A stretch of 64,000 nt of DNA. It comes from Istiophorus platypterus (taxonomy: Eukaryota; Chordata; Actinopteri; Istiophoriformes; Istiophoridae). The notes under the pieces were generated by a model. That model was not told the DNA's origin, searched no databases, and saw only the letters and a program-made list of their open reading frames with translations. The stretch's first letter is position 1; every line of letters begins with the position of its first letter. Location of the stretch: positions 3,869,501 through 3,933,500 of the forward strand of contig CM029123.1 in assembly GCA_016859345.1 (NCBI GenBank), written 5' to 3'. Both the position numbers and the translations under genes were made by a program. This document shows, piece by piece, positions 24,411 through 37,860 of the stretch.

Positions 24411-25382
24411 CCAGATTGATTTATGTTTAATGTTTAAATTGTACCTGATCACCACGAAAGCTGCTCCAAAGTGTTTACACAGTGGTGTGCAGGGTTGAGC
24501 TGAGATCAGTCTCTATAATACAAATAGGCAGATGCCAAGCAACTGAATGGACTGACAAGTCAAGGTAGTGTAGGCTTCCATGCACCTTCCATAATCAGAC
24601 CTCTGGCTCATTTCATCCTGTCAAACGCTGCTCGGCTCCTCTCTGTAAAACACCCTATTTTCACCCTTCAAAAAATAACATTACATCACTGGGCTAGTCA
24701 TTTTTATAAATGGAGGATCCCCTAGGCTTGAAACCCTACACTACACAAACACGGGCCACGAGAAAGCTGGCCTTTTGTTGAGGTTGAGAGGAAAAAAATT
24801 AAAAAGCAAGTCAGAGCAGCGCATTTACAGAGCAGTTCAGTCAAGGAGTGGTTTTGTTTGACACTGCCAGAGATTTATGATGTTGGTGAAGTGTTTACAG
24901 AGGTCAAGGCAGCTCATTTTCCAAATCAGTTTGTCAAGCAATTGCTTATCCAAAGAGGCCTTTTCATCAATCATGAAAAAATGATGTTGAAGACCCATAG
25001 AAAACAGTCCACCTTAAGAATATCAGCAATATAGATAGATAACTAGTCAGAGTGCATGCATAAAAAAATAACATTGGGATTAAGTTTTGTCATATTATTT
25101 GATATCTCAGTTTTTACCCGCCTGTTAACTTCAAGAGGACAGTTCGTGAAAGGTTAAAGTTTCACTGGCCAATAGCAGTGGAGTCAAATTGTTTGGATAT
25201 ATTTTTGGAAAGTCTCTGCGAGAATGTCTCCTAACAGAGCTCACTGCCGTTTATAAGACGAACACTAACACAGACAAACCCTGCTGCTTTTACCTTTGCT
25301 CCACTTTTTGGACACATAAGAGTAGTATAATTAATATGTTTTATACATTTCATGCTTCGTCTCCTCTTAAGAATGTGTTATG

Positions 25383-25383
<1 letters not shown>

Positions 25384-25433
<50 letters not shown>
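25384..25433. repeat. (CA)n microsatellite
   Basis: About 25 CA units with one AA interruption near 25421. Confidence 0.97.
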
Positions 25434-26455
25434 GAATCATGCACACTTTCTGCAAAACAGCTTTCCTTTGAAGTAAAAAAGACAACCCACATATGCCTGG
25501 AATGAAACCGGGTAAAGACGAAGTCAATGTTTGTCAGAAAAAAAAAGGAAAAAGGAAAAAAGGCATTGGTTTAAATAAAGTGTTCCTTCCTTCTCCTTTC
25601 CTCCCGGGTGTTACTGCACTATTGTGCTTGTTTATACTGAACAATCTTTCTTTGTGGCTATCCTTCATTTCATCCCAGTAAAAATACACAGAGCAGGTCA
25701 GAAGTTCAGGCCCTAGATCAGACCTGGCATTGTGTCCTGCAGGTGCTGTCAGCTGCTGTGGGGAAAGCCGAGGATGGACAATACACACAAGTAAACAACA
25801 GCTCTGTGAATACACACTGTCTCTGCACCCACACGGTCCTGGGGACAAAGTTACGGTCGCTCAACTGCAGCTCGGGGCAGCCACTAAAGCTGCTGGATTC
25901 TGCCGGTCTACACACAGTCTGAAATATTTAAAGGGAAAACTGGGAGGTTTTGGCTACTGCTATGTTTCAGGTTGATTCTCTATGTGACATCAGTTTCAGT
26001 GCTGCCATACTTAATGAATGACAGTAACACCAAATGAAAACATAGCATTTTGTGTATAATGTGTAAAAATGTATAATCAACTGAAAACCATTTCAAAAAA
26101 AGTTGCATCATTTATTCTTTAATCTTAGACTTTGATTAATGTGCATTAATTTAAAGCGGGTATAGCGGAAGAAAACCTGAAAGCCGGCTGTCGTCTTTTA
26201 CTGATACAGTGACAAATTCAAAGCTACAAGTATTATGATATTTCTAACTTTTACATTAGAAATTTAAAATAGCCACTTACTTTTCTTGGCACTGTCACAA
26301 CTATAATTTAATTTCTGTACATTAATCATTTATTTATTTTAACTTCAATGAAAATTACACAACTATAAAAAAAATTAGAAAAGTCGCAAACATTTTATAA
26401 CTGTTCTCAGCCTCTTCAAGTATATGGTTTAATTCAATTTTAAAAGGAGACTGAA

Positions 26456-26470
26456 CCACTAGAGGGAGCA
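26456..26470 (+). promoter_or_regulatory. CTCF-like motif
   Basis: CCACTAGAGGGAGCA matches the CTCF core with one mismatch (A for C after the G-run). It could mark an insulator in intron 2, or be a chance or repeat-borne match. Confidence 0.22.
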
Positions 26471-28338
26471 ACACTCTGTCACTTTTTCTAATGAATAAAA
26501 CTTAGAAAATATAAATCTGGACTCTTTTGCCAGTGGAAGTGAAATTTACAATGTTCCAAGCTGAGCAGCACCAAATAATTTCATTTAAAGTATAAATATT
26601 TACCAAGCCCAAGTCAGGTGATCTATGTTTGATGAGAGAACGTAATGAAGCATAAGTAAAACACAACATTTGCATATTGCCTTTTTTTTAATGTGTAGGT
26701 GAAATTAAGTTTTTCAACAGACTTGGTATCTTTTAACAGTGCATGTTTTCCTACACACTAAATCTGACAGCACCGCCAAAGTGGCCTAATTACTCTAAAC
26801 TGTAGGGATCATGATGCCTATTACACTGAGGCAACAAGCAAAGAACAGTATGCTTATTACATTGTATAAATATATACATGTATAGTAGAATTACTCATTT
26901 GGAATAAAAATACTAAAAAAAAAGTTTGATTTACGCTCCAGATTTGTGAAATGAAGTAAATGAAGTGATATGAGATAAAGAACAATTACTCAGAACAGTA
27001 TAACGGAATTAGCGAAACCGCATTAATTGTGATACATGTGAGAGATTGCTCTCCGAAACCAGCAACACAGCTTACTGGGTAAATCTAAAGTCTGTAAAAA
27101 CAAGACAAGCAAGGGATCTCTTGGGTAAAGCTCCGTAAGCTGCACCTTGTATTTATAGGTTGCCATCTGAAAGAGAGAGGAATGGGTGTGCAGGCAGGAA
27201 GAGGTCCAAGTTACTTTGTACTCTCAGCAGAGCCGAACTTTGGATGAACTCTGAGAAGCACCAGGGAGTAAAACACTATGCATAACTGTGTCACTCCCCC
27301 TCCAAAAAACCTACCAAGACAACAAAAAAGAAGAGCAAGCCAGCAGGCTTCAAAAGGCCCCCTGCTCTCTCCTGAGGCACTGGCCGGTTCAAGATAAATT
27401 GTTGGGCTTGGAGTGTAGGCAGAGACGTGAACTTCAATGAAAACCTCAATGAAATCGTCCCTGAAAACACCAGGCGAGGGTGGGATCAAACAAATGAGGA
27501 ACAACATAATCAGCGCCAGCCATCGCCGCCGCAAAGGTCAAGTATGAGCAAGTGCAACTGTTGACAATGACAACAATATCTTCTTCATCCTCCATCCATT
27601 CCATTTGATTTCATGCATTAATGATTATGAAACAAAAAGAAAGCCCTGCCTCTCTGCAAGGCTTTGGCAACTCAATATCTCAACAGTGTAAGTTTAAGAG
27701 TTTAAGAGTAAGAGTCCGATAGCACATCAGTCCAAAGACAAGAAAATAAAAGATGAGATGCACGCTATCAGTCTGAAGTGCACTGAATTCTATCTGTGCC
27801 AATTTCAAAAATGTCACAGGGAAAATGATTTGGAAACATGACTTACGCCTCCTATGTTACATTATTTCTCTCCTAGCAATTATTCTGCTGACATGCTCTC
27901 TCACAACTGCTTTAATAGAGAGACACAATACAGAATAGAAAGAGACGTATTCACCAGACTTGACAGTTAACTCAACAGGGGAGACATCAACATGCTTGTG
28001 ACAATTTTGCTCAATACTCTATTATTCCACAATAGCATCAAAAAAGGCTCATTCATATTTTGACACAATAATTGATAAGGACTGCTCAAGGTAATTGTCC
28101 ACAGTTCCTATTGTGAAATAGTTAAAACGCTCAGACTTAACAGCTACAGGAGGAAACACATGTCTTACATGTCAGTGAAATTTATATGGTGAATTGTGCT
28201 GTGACTGAATATCCAACATCAGGTACTCCGATGTGATGTGGAGTCTGTATAGCAAATTACCCTTTGATGATAGAATGGCCCACACAAAGCTGGTGCTGAG
28301 CCTCTGTGGATTTATTTTTGCTACATGTTCAATTATTA

Positions 28339-29562
<1,224 letters not shown>

Positions 29563-29750
29563 CTGGCTTGGGCTTCGTCCAGACTTTGATCCGTGATGGT
29601 CATAATTTGCTGTAAAATGTCTCCAATGTCCTGTTTTCTGCCGTCGGCGTCCGTTCCTCCGGTGCCTTCCTGCATGTGCTGCGGCAGGCCGGGGTGCCCT
29701 GCCATGCCTACCCCCGTGTGAGAGTGCATCAACCTCGGCTGCTCGTCCAT
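29563..29750 (-). CDS. pbx1: pbx1 coding exon 1 (start codon to first splice donor)
   Basis: This exon encodes the first 62 residues plus two bases of codon 63 of PBX1, a TALE homeodomain transcription factor that acts in the nucleus with HOX and MEIS/PREP partners. The protein begins [11 protein letters not shown] and runs into [18 protein letters not shown], the start of the PBC-A domain (from about residue 38), which contacts MEIS/PREP. The N-terminus matches PBX1 and not PBX2, PBX3 or PBX4, which differ strongly before the PBC domain. The start is secure: an in-frame TAG lies 15 bases upstream (29763-29765), and the context has G at -3 and G at +4. The exon ends CCAG/GTAAAG, a good donor, in phase 2, so the split Arg codon AG/A is completed by exon 2. 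From memory it is one residue shorter than human in the Gly/Asp-rich stretch around residues 30-38. I cannot say whether this is the pbx1a or pbx1b copy. Confidence 0.97.
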
Positions 29751-30300
29751 CTCTTCTTCCCTCTATCTAATTCTCTGTGGCACTCTCGCTGCTGAAATCC
29801 TGCAAAAATACATAAAAAAAAAAAAAAAGAAAAAAGGAAGGGGGCAAATCCCAGTGGTGCTTTAATATTTGCGCCACGCACCCGGTGCTCCTCGCCGATG
29901 TGTTTTCTGGGGGTATCGGAGGGGGAAAGCGGAGAAACGAGCCCTCCCGCTCCCTGGCTGTGTGTCTCTCAGCTGGTCGGAGCTGAATGTGAAATCTGAT
30001 CTGAACTGCTGCTGCTGCCTTCCCTGGAACAGGGTGTGCGTAAAACAGACAGGCTGCTGCTTTCTACTACTACCGTGAACTAGGAAAGGTTTTTCTTGCA
30101 ATGTTGCGCAGTGATCCAAAACCACCTCCTCCTGCCAAATTGCAAAATAGTTGCTGTGAGAAATAAGAAGTGTGGATTTATTTCACTCACTCCATCCTCC
30201 TGCTTTTGTCATGTACAGTACAGGCTGGGTAGGCAGCAGCACAGCAAAGCGCATGAGAGGCAGACTCCGCCTACGCGACATGATTGGGAATATAAGACCA
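29751..30300 (-). promoter_or_regulatory. pbx1: pbx1 5' UTR and proximal promoter region
   Basis: The 550 bases upstream of the pbx1 ATG include a CpG-richer part (about 29870-29970) and a moderately GC-rich remainder, as expected for a housekeeping-like developmental promoter. On the minus strand a CCAAT box (CCAATCA, 30287-30281) lies just upstream of a GC-box-like GGCGGAG at about 30270-30263, so transcription could begin near 30150-30250. The 5' UTR also carries a long T tract (plus-strand A run at 29813-29828) ending in TTTTTGCAG/GATTTC, which could be a splice acceptor. The transcription start itself cannot be read from sequence. Confidence 0.5.
29799..29830 (-). promoter_or_regulatory. 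pbx1: Candidate 3' splice site in the pbx1 5' UTR
   Basis: Reading the minus strand, a pyrimidine run broken only by a few purines leads into TGTATTTTTGCAG, with AG at 29801-29800 and the next base at 29799. This is a near-ideal acceptor 49 bases upstream of the ATG. If used, pbx1 has a separate non-coding first exon further right. I see no outstanding donor nearby, so it may be only a T-rich stretch of a continuous 5' UTR. Confidence 0.4.
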
Positions 30301-30577
30301 TTTAGCCCCACCTTGAGGTGCCTCTCATGAAACGTCGATCATTGCACTGAGAGGGTGGAATGCAGAGTAGAAGCTGGGCGATGTGGCTGCTGCCTTCCAA
30401 GCAGGGAGCCGCTACGGAGTGGCAACATGGTGATGGATAGAGCCTGAACTCCAAATAAATAATAGTCACTGACACAAGAGGTCTGCTTTAGTCTCCCCTT
30501 CTGACCTCGGCGAGGGCCCCCACTGGCCCCCACAGGAAACCCCTTCATTTCCATGTTGTACCATGATATGAGGCACA

Positions 30578-30594
30578 CCAATCAAAGCTATTGG
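30578..30594. promoter_or_regulatory. Pair of opposed CCAAT boxes
   Basis: CCAATCA on the plus strand (30578-30584) is followed by ATTGG (30590-30594), a CCAAT on the minus strand. With the third copy at 30281-30287 these give three NF-Y-type sites in about 310 bases upstream of pbx1. Their spacing fits a distal promoter element, but short sites like these also occur by chance. Confidence 0.3.
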
Positions 30595-30985
30595 CCAGCC
30601 CTTTCATTCCTTAAAATGATTAGATAGGTAAGGCGGTTAAGGAGTTGTGGCAGAACAAACCCATCCACTGACCGGACACATACCGAGAAACACCTTTCTG
30701 ATATCATCAATATGGCATTTTTATAATATAAACTGAGCCTTACAATCAGACGAGCCTGTTTTGCTGCTGTAGGCAGTGGTACATCGACTTTGTTCAATCA
30801 TTTCCAGGTATGTAGCAAGGCTCCGCTTGGCTGACTTTGGCAGGGTCCTCCTAATGTAAGGCGGTGACCCATGTTGCGCAGCCAAGCAGCAAGACCCGAG
30901 TGTGTCTGGCCAGGCTGAAAAGTGCCCTTCAGGCCCAGTGCTGCCTCACTGCCGCTGCTGCCCTCCGCTACTGAGAGCCATTCAG

Positions 30986-31026
30986 AGGGAAGAGGAGAGG
31001 AGGAGGAGGAGGAGGAGGAGGAGGGG
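30986..31026. repeat. (GGA)n microsatellite
   Basis: About ten AGG units with slight interruption, purine-only on the plus strand. Confidence 0.95.
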
Positions 31027-31838
31027 AACAAAATGCTTCAGTGTGGAACTAAAGTATGAACAGTGCTGTGCAGATCAGCAGCCTGGATGTATACGTGTGA
31101 CACTGATAATAAGAAATGTATGTAAATACTTAAGAGTGCCACAGCATTTCATTGTGAGCAGCTTAAAATCAATCCAGAGTTAAACAAGACTTTTCACTTT
31201 TATTAATTTTGACACTAATTCTTTTTAAACAATGCCTATTTAAGCCAATTGAATGTTCAAAAATACTGTTTTCTTGTTAACACACAAAGTTTCTGTTTAC
31301 ATTCAGTGTTTAGTTCTCACTAAAACACTTTGTGTGAATCCTGGAATTCTAATAAACACATTGATAAATTTCCTTCCTCTTAAAACCTGCATTGCTTATA
31401 GAAATGTTTATTTACTAGAAGTCTTTGACTGGCTTTGGCAACATATTGCTGTGTTTCCTGAAAAATTCACTGCCACTTGTAGATCAATGGAATCCTGTGC
31501 ATTAACCAACTTTTTCAGAGAATTTTGTGTTTGTGGATCCCATCACTCGTAGGAAGAAGCTGATTGAGAGAGTAGGTGTTCAAGGGCCTTAAAATGGTCA
31601 AAGAAAAAACTGTTGCTTCATTTCAGGTTGAAGGCCTTATGCATTTTTCTTTGTATTTCACAAATGCCGGCACATGGAAATGCATAAATTCTGACACTTG
31701 AGGTTCTGATAGATGATTTACTGTCTTACACTCCTGAATACATCAAAAGGCACTATTTTACAATCTTATCAAAGCTGTTTATTGTTAAAAAAAATCCCAT
31801 TTGATATTTAGCATATTTAAAAAACATCAAGCTGCAGA

Positions 31839-31864
31839 CCCCCCCCCCCACACACACACACACA
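31839..31864. repeat. Poly-C followed by (CA)n
   Basis: Eleven C in a row, then seven CA units. Confidence 0.92.
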
Positions 31865-32659
31865 ATTCAAAAGATACAACTGGAATGCACCCATTGGAAA
31901 TCCTCTGTACAACTATTAGCATACTTGAGTTTGAAGTGTAGTGGCAGTGACATCTCAGACTGTCTTCCTAAGCCTCAGGTGGAGCTGCAGTGCAATCCTG
32001 GAGCTAGGTACTCTCCCTGTAGGAGCTCCTGTGAAGCACCGCCTATGTAAATTGGGAGCAGAATATGTATGATGGATAATGGTAAGTGTGGTAAGTTTCC
32101 CTGCCATCTGCTCAGTAGTAGAATAATGAGAATACCTGAGGGGGTCTCTGTTACACCAACATCCATATGACTCCCCAACATCTGCTAAGTTATGTTAGCT
32201 GGGCATTTAGAAATATAAATATATGCTGATACTTTCAGACTACATGGCAAGACAAACAAATCACAGAGCTGGCAGTGATCTTCGTTCATTCATTGCCAGG
32301 TTGATGTATGGTCAGCCACACTAGTGATAAAACAGAACATGCTAATAGACGTCCTGTAAAATGCTTAATTTGCAGCAGAGATGTCAGCGATATATTATGG
32401 AGCACGGTGCTGAATACATGAATTTACCGGCCCAGACTACCATCCTCATTCGTGGGATCCTGTGATACTGTCACAGTTATTACACAGTTAGTAATGGTGA
32501 ACTCTAACAGCAGTGGCAAATATGAAGCCCAAGTGAGGGAACCGAAAGACAGCGGCACCGGTCCTCACACCTCTGCCCTGTAGATTCTCCTCCAGGGTAC
32601 TGGTGCTGCATAGCTAACAAATTCTGTACAAACCCAAAATAAACCGTATGAATTAAAAA

Positions 32660-32690
32660 CACCACCACCAACAACAACAACAACAACAAT
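32660..32690. repeat. (CCA)n/(CAA)n microsatellite
   Basis: Three ACC units followed by six or seven CAA units. Confidence 0.9.
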
Positions 32691-32871
32691 GTTAGCCTAT
32701 TAAAGGAATAAATCAATTCTAAAAAGAAGAAGATAAACAAATCAACCATGCAATAGATTAATTCAATGTTATACTATCTATTACTTTTGTCTTTAGGGGT
32801 ACAATGTAATACTTGCTTGTTTTTTGTTGAAAACTGTAACATTTACTTATTAGTGTATTTTTTGCATATGT

Positions 32872-32985
32872 TTCCAGGGGACTGGGTCTTATCTGAGGAT
32901 GTACTGGGCAAGGTGTCAGGTACACTGTGGATGGGTCGCCGGTCCAAAACAGGGCATTTAGGCCACATTGAAATCTATTGAAGTG
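32872..32985 (+). mobile_element. Fragment of an abundant fish repeat (weak)
   Basis: CTGTGGATGGGTCGCCGGTC followed by CAAAACAGGGC resembles the 'CCTGGACAGGTCGCCAGTCCATCACAGGGC' segment that is scattered in teleost genomes. Only this core remains. Confidence 0.38.
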
Positions 32986-33169
32986 TCTTAGGGCTAGATA
33001 AAATCCAGGTGAAATTAAAAAACTTATATTTGAATGTATCTATGTTAGCCATATCATAAATCTGTTGTAAATGAAAATTGAGTAAAGCCGCCCTCCAGTC
33101 TAGAGGATGGTGGTAATGCACCTGAGGCTGTTTGCTAACAACATTAGAGGTAGAACACATCAATCAGCC

Positions 33170-33194
33170 AATATATATATATATATATATATAT

Positions 33195-33236
<42 letters not shown>

Positions 33237-33335
33237 ATATATATATATATATATGTATATATAGATATATAGATAGATAGATAGATAGACAGATAAATAG
33301 ATAGATAGATAGACATAGAGATATATAGATATACG
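33170..33335. repeat. (TA)n and (GATA)n compound microsatellite
   Basis: About 80 bases of TA with rare GA interruptions, then TATAGATA, pure GATA blocks and an ACATAGAGATATATAG tail. The TA part is self-complementary and can extrude a cruciform. Confidence 0.97.
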
Positions 33336-35983
33336 CTAATGATATATGATATTTGATATAACCGTCAAAGATCAATTGTTAGCTTGGTAGCCAACAATTT
33401 TCTGTCAAGTAACACAAACACTTTGGTGAGAGGCCAGATTCAGGCTGCTTCCCCACTCATACAGTTCACTGAATGGTAGCACAGATCAGGGGACAGATAA
33501 ACACCACAACACAATATTATCCCTTCTGAATGAATAGCTGGAGCAGCTCTCTTCTGTTGCTTTACATGTGACAGAAAGAATGATGGCCAATATCAGTGTA
33601 ATTTCCATGTCACTTCAGTTGCCATTACCACAGGTGACAGACCCAGTAGGTGTGGCTTGCTCCACTGATAGCTTACTGATGTAGTTACACTAGGGAGAAG
33701 TAACGCTTACATATTCTTCTGAGGGAGGTGGACGCCTTTCCACCTTTCCACTTTAAATATCTGACATGACTGCAGCACAAACCATCTGCTCAGGTGGTTA
33801 GGGTTGGTGTTGGATGCATCCACACTTGATGTTTTTGTTATCAGATGGCTAATCTATCTGCCTAAATGGTGTGGAGTGGTAAAGTGCATTCGGGGTACAC
33901 AGACAAACACACTGACACCTACAGGCTATTCAGTGATGCCAGTTCATATAACCTCCATGGCTTTCTATATATATTTCTCAATTTATTTGACCTATATTTG
34001 TTCAGTTTAGCAAAAAAAAAAATCATATTTAGTCCACCGTACGTTGTAGTTTTTGATTTATGAACCAGGAAGAACCAAAGATCCCATGGATTTACTGACT
34101 TAAATACTGCATTATAGAGAGAAGACAGTGAGAGAGCTACCACAAGGTCTGGAGATTTGTTGGTCGTGTAACTAAGGCCCATGAGCATTATACCTGAGTT
34201 TTCAGTTCTGTAGTGCATCAATAAAAGCAGTTTAAAACCCTAGAGAACAGAGTTCGCACTGCTTTGGAACAATCTGTTTAAAACTCAGACATTCAACAGG
34301 CCTGAGAAGCTTCCACAGTCTGCCTGCCAGATATCCACACAGGAAAAGCACAGAGGGCGACTGGAGGACGACAGGACAAGCAGCCAGAGGTGGGCTGGTT
34401 TCCATGGCACCTGAGAGAGAGACCTTTCTACCCCAGGCCCCTGGTCACACCATGTGATGAGGTTGTGCAGATAAATCCTCCCTTTCATCCTGCATGGCTT
34501 TTGGCCTGTGTGGAGGCAGCACTAATGGAAAGGATTCATACACATAAACCTCTCTTTGATTCTAATACGTTTGGACTGAGAAAAGAATGCACAGCAGCTC
34601 CATGTCTGCTCTATTTTCAAACATACAACACAGAATATGCTGTATATAGAGCACTGAATGAGGAAAAGCAGGCTATTTCAGTTTCAGAAATGTCTGTCGT
34701 TATTAGAAAGCAAGAAGTTGTGTCTCTTTAGCTGAAGTATTACCTATGTTTTTTAAAGTGAATATTCTTTTGCCTCTGTGTAACACTACCAATGAGTCAC
34801 CATGGCTGCAAGTGAGATGGCATGTTAATTATATTCTGAGTGCCCTGGCAACAAGCAACACTAGCTGCTCTACTACAGTAGATGTTTCCTTCTTATGTCA
34901 GAATGTTGACATGAAGAAATATATGACATTTCTAAAAATCTGCTGAAGGACAAGTGTGTAGGCTTTAGTGGAATCTAGCGGTGAGGTTGCAGATTGCTAT
35001 CAGCTAAAACAAACCCCTCCCCTCACCCTTCACTTTACAAACGTTAGGGAGAACCTATGGTGGCATTCAGGTAAGCTAAAAACGTGACAAGGGCCTCTGT
35101 AGAGCCAGTGTTTGGTTTGTCCATTCTGGCCTACTGTAGAAACAAGGGGTGCAACATAATAGGCTCCAGGGAAGAGGAACCACTTCCTATGTAGATATTA
35201 AGAGCTCATTATAAACTAAGGAAAACAATTCTTAGTTTAAGGTTGTAATACAAAAACACAACCATGAATATTAAATTCAATTTCTGCCAATCGATCCCCC
35301 CTAAATCCCACACACTGGTCCTCAATTTTATGTATATTAGAATAGGATTCTTCCTGTAAAGACATGGGCAAGATGGTCAGTTAATCTGCCTGTAAAGTAA
35401 TTTATTCATTGGTTCAAACCAATAATTGATCAAATACTTTGCAAGATGCAGATGATAAGATCATAGCAGAAAGTAGAGCAGGCTGTGCAAACGAAAACAA
35501 AGTCATTACAGCCGAGTAGAATTCAGAGTCTATGGGTTATGTGGAGGCTGTCTTTAGTTTCCATGTACTGTATGAATGAACCTTAGAGGAAGATGGCACA
35601 AGCTAGTTGAGCAGAGTGAGCACCAGTGGAGCACATTCAAGGGGATGTCTGGGATGGATGGATCAATACATCACAGAACAAAGGGGAACTGTGCTTCAGC
35701 AGGGGCCCTAAAAGAAGACAGGCCCATTGCTCAACCACTGTCACAGTTGTGCATCTCACATGCACCTTTTCAGGGCTGGAGCCTCTGGTTATAGAACGGG
35801 GATGCAGCCAGGAACCTGGGATACAACCAGCAGATAGACAGATAAACTGTTCCTGTGACAAACCCAGAGCTAGTTTGGCTAACACAGTGTGTTTTTTACA
35901 CTGGATAACAGTATTATGTTACTTTTCATTGTTAGAAAATTAACATTTTATAGTATGATATTTAAAATGTGTTTTAGCCATGG

Positions 35984-36735
35984 TTGGGCGGTATTTAGTG
36001 ATGTGTTACAGTAATGTAATTACTTTTATTCATATTATTTGTTTTTGAAGTATTTTAAAAGATTACGGTATCAAATTTAGTGATTGCATTACAGTTAGTA
36101 ATCCTTGCAGTGGTACGTCCCTGACATTTTGGGGATACGCTTGTTTGCTGTCTGGCCTGGACACGGCTGAGACATCCATCAATTTCATCTCTGTGCAGTG
36201 GAGAGACTCATCTGGCTCATGTTCGCTTCGGGGTGTGAGGAGGCAGCTAGCTCCCGGCAAAAAAAAAAGGGAAAAGGTACCCTGGTGATTCCAAAGTTAT
36301 GTTCTGTAGATGTTGTGCCGTTTTAGCTGGCTAGCTAAAGTTAGCCACTGGTAAGCCTTCATTCAGGAATAACCTGCTTTTGTTAGAAGTCATCTCATCT
36401 GTCTTCACTTATAAGGGCAAGAGTTCTGTTTTGACATTTTGGGAAATATGCTTGTCATCACCATGGCGTTGCCAGGGGCAGTCACCATAAATTCACTGTT
36501 CCCAGCCAAGAAATAGTCTGGCTTATAACCCCCTGTAAAATCACAATGTTTTGTTCCATATTTCCAAATATGTCTAACTATTCTTTTAAATCCCAATGTC
36601 TTGGTTTCTTTTCCTACATGGTCCTCTGATTTAGCTGAACTGAGTAACAGAAAGTAATCTTACTAATATGTAATTCAATCTAGTCATAATAATAATTGAT
36701 TACATTATTGTAATCAAGTATCATTATGACTAACA
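35984..36735. mobile_element. Possible element with short imperfect terminal inverted repeats
   Basis: GTTGGGCGGTATTTAGTG at the left resembles a known teleost repeat start. The stretch 36003-36040 (GTTACAGTAATGTAATTAC and following) matches the reverse complement of 36683-36720 at roughly three-quarters of positions. The interior carries no recognisable gene. The boundaries are approximate. Confidence 0.33.
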
Positions 36736-37479
36736 ATGCTTTTAGCTATGATCAAAACATAATTTGCAATGAAAGAAAACCAGAGAACCAAGATTAGCTT
36801 GTTTGTATTAGCTTTACTTCATTGTAGAGCTAATACTTCTGAAGCAATTCAACACATCAACATGAGTAGAAGACCAAGGACTTCAGTATGCATCAAACAA
36901 ACTTGTATCACATGACCATGTCTAAAGGCAAAAGCATGTATACATTGTCCGAACAGCCACACTCGAGGGCGAGGCAAAAAATATGCAAATATACAAGGTG
37001 CACAAGTCTGATGAATACCAAGGCCTCAAATCGTTTTAAACTGTACAATTACAAATACTCTACAGAGCTATCGCAGGTCACAGGAAATAAGTGAAATGAC
37101 TTATGTTTGAGTAATTCTTCCTTTTAGAGTAGGACAATAAGCTGTGCCTGATCAGTGCTTTTCCACCTGACCAGTCCTTAATATGATGCCTACAATGTCA
37201 ACCTATCACATAAAGGTTACTGAAAGTCTAGTTACCCTTCACACACCAGTGGCTGCATGCCCTTTTTCTCATTCATTTAAGACATCTCTTTTCTAGCTGT
37301 GCCTGTCATATTTGTTACAATATTGTTTACCTCTCATGTCAGTGCAGGTTTGGTATGTTTTCACATACCTTTCACTCTGACCAGTGAGGTAGCATAAGAG
37401 GGAAAAGACCTCTTACTGAACTTTGAAGGAATCCCTTCTTTCTTTTAAATCTAACCTGTTAAGTTTTTTGCGCTGGTGG

Positions 37480-37860
37480 GCTGGTGGAGACTTAAATGAA
37501 GCTATAATCAAACCCCAAGATAAATTAAGAGGCACATGTTGACTCAGCGTTTTGTTGCCCCAGCGATCCATTGACCCTGAGGGCCAGCAGCGAGAAAATT
37601 GAGAAATGCTCGTTTTAATGCCTATCCAATATATACGGCATCTACCTCGAGATGGGGCTGTGCAATCAACCACTAATCCATTAGACAGAGATGTTTTTCA
37701 AAGATTGACGCGTTATTGTGCTGCTGTCTGCACTGGCTCACGTTCAAGGTTAACCTTTTAGAGACGCCTGATTGTTGCTAGAAGGTTAAACAACACATTA
37801 ACATGCATTAAAATATTAAATTATGACTCCATTTACTATATGAGAGAAAAACAACAACAT
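37480..37860. promoter_or_regulatory. Candidate conserved non-coding element upstream of pbx1
   Basis: A highly complex, repeat-free block with GTTGACTCAGCG (AP-1/MAF-like), TGCAATCAACCACTAATCC, AAAGATTGACGCG (PBX-like half-site), GGTTAACC and ACATTAACATGCATTAAAAT. This density of homeodomain and forkhead-type cores without coding potential is what I expect of a developmental enhancer about 8 kb upstream of pbx1. Confidence 0.4.

Noticed and set aside
27211..27534. 107-residue minus-strand frame starting MRRRWLALIMLFLICLIPP, resembling a signal peptide
   Set aside because: The rest of the frame has no family resemblance and the hydrophobic start can arise by chance. There is no promoter or splice support inside pbx1 intron 2.
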